From Anodontia alba (Eukaryota > Mollusca > Bivalvia > Lucinida > Lucinidae), in NCBI GenBank assembly GCA_964016985.1, contig OZ024825.1, forward strand, positions 34,254,057-34,318,056: 64,000 nt of DNA, written 5' to 3'. Below: more notes on the stretch, generated by a model. That model did not search any database, was not told where the DNA came from, and saw only the letters and a list, made by a program, of their open reading frames with translations. Within the stretch, counting starts at the first letter, position 1. The stretch is not shown here.

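Overview
The window is eukaryotic, AT-rich and repeat-dense, and most likely comes from a mollusc (a bivalve is the best guess). I base this on tRNA-derived SINEs, many fold-back MITEs and Helitron/Helentron-like elements with internal tandem arrays, which are typical of bivalve genomes. That assignment is inference; no species is claimed. No prokaryotic gene, rRNA or stand-alone tRNA gene was found.

One gene runs left to right through the window on the + strand. I could join 33 exons (4322 to the right edge) by consensus AG/GT splice sites with matching phase at every junction. They give about 7.66 kb of coding sequence (about 2,550 codons, 12% of the window), all of it spectrin-repeat rod. 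The best match is a spectraplakin, the MACF1/dystonin/Shot family of giant actin-microtubule linkers. The later exons (about 46.8-64 kb) resemble the MACF1/DST rod most clearly. Both gene ends lie outside the window: the actin-binding and plakin part upstream, and the rest of the rod with the EF-hand/GAR part downstream. Two exons stand out. Exon 5 (1,320 bp) holds about four repeats without an intron. Exon 7 is a symmetric 174-bp exon that inserts a Ser/Pro/Arg-rich segment into a spectrin repeat.

Layout: 1-4321 is intron upstream of the first visible exon; 4.3-15 kb holds exons 1-6, with a 3.4-kb tandem-array element inside intron 1; 15-25 kb is two long introns around exon 7; 25-51.8 kb holds exons 8-26, densely spaced; 51.8-57.5 kb is one long intron; 57.5-64 kb holds exons 27-33.

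The introns are built largely from repeats, here given working names. FB1 to FB6 are fold-back MITEs (FB1 ends GGGCCCAGTTGTTC; FB2 ends CATTACGAAAAC; FB3 ends TTAACCCTTGTCCTGCTGAA; FB4 has a hairpin around TTGTGGGTACTCATTAGAAG; FB5 ends TTAACCCTTAAAGTGCC; FB6 ends GTAAATGTCCTAAAATTT). E, K and L are longer inverted-repeat elements. S1-S4 are tRNA-derived SINEs. Three elements have subterminal inverted repeats and a 3' hairpin followed by CTTGTT, a Helentron-like plan. Two of these carry tandem arrays in which each unit holds a sequence resembling a known transcription-factor site: a CTCF-like GC box at 166-bp spacing, and an oestrogen-receptor-type IR3 palindrome at 128-bp spacing. These arrays are the most unusual content of the window.
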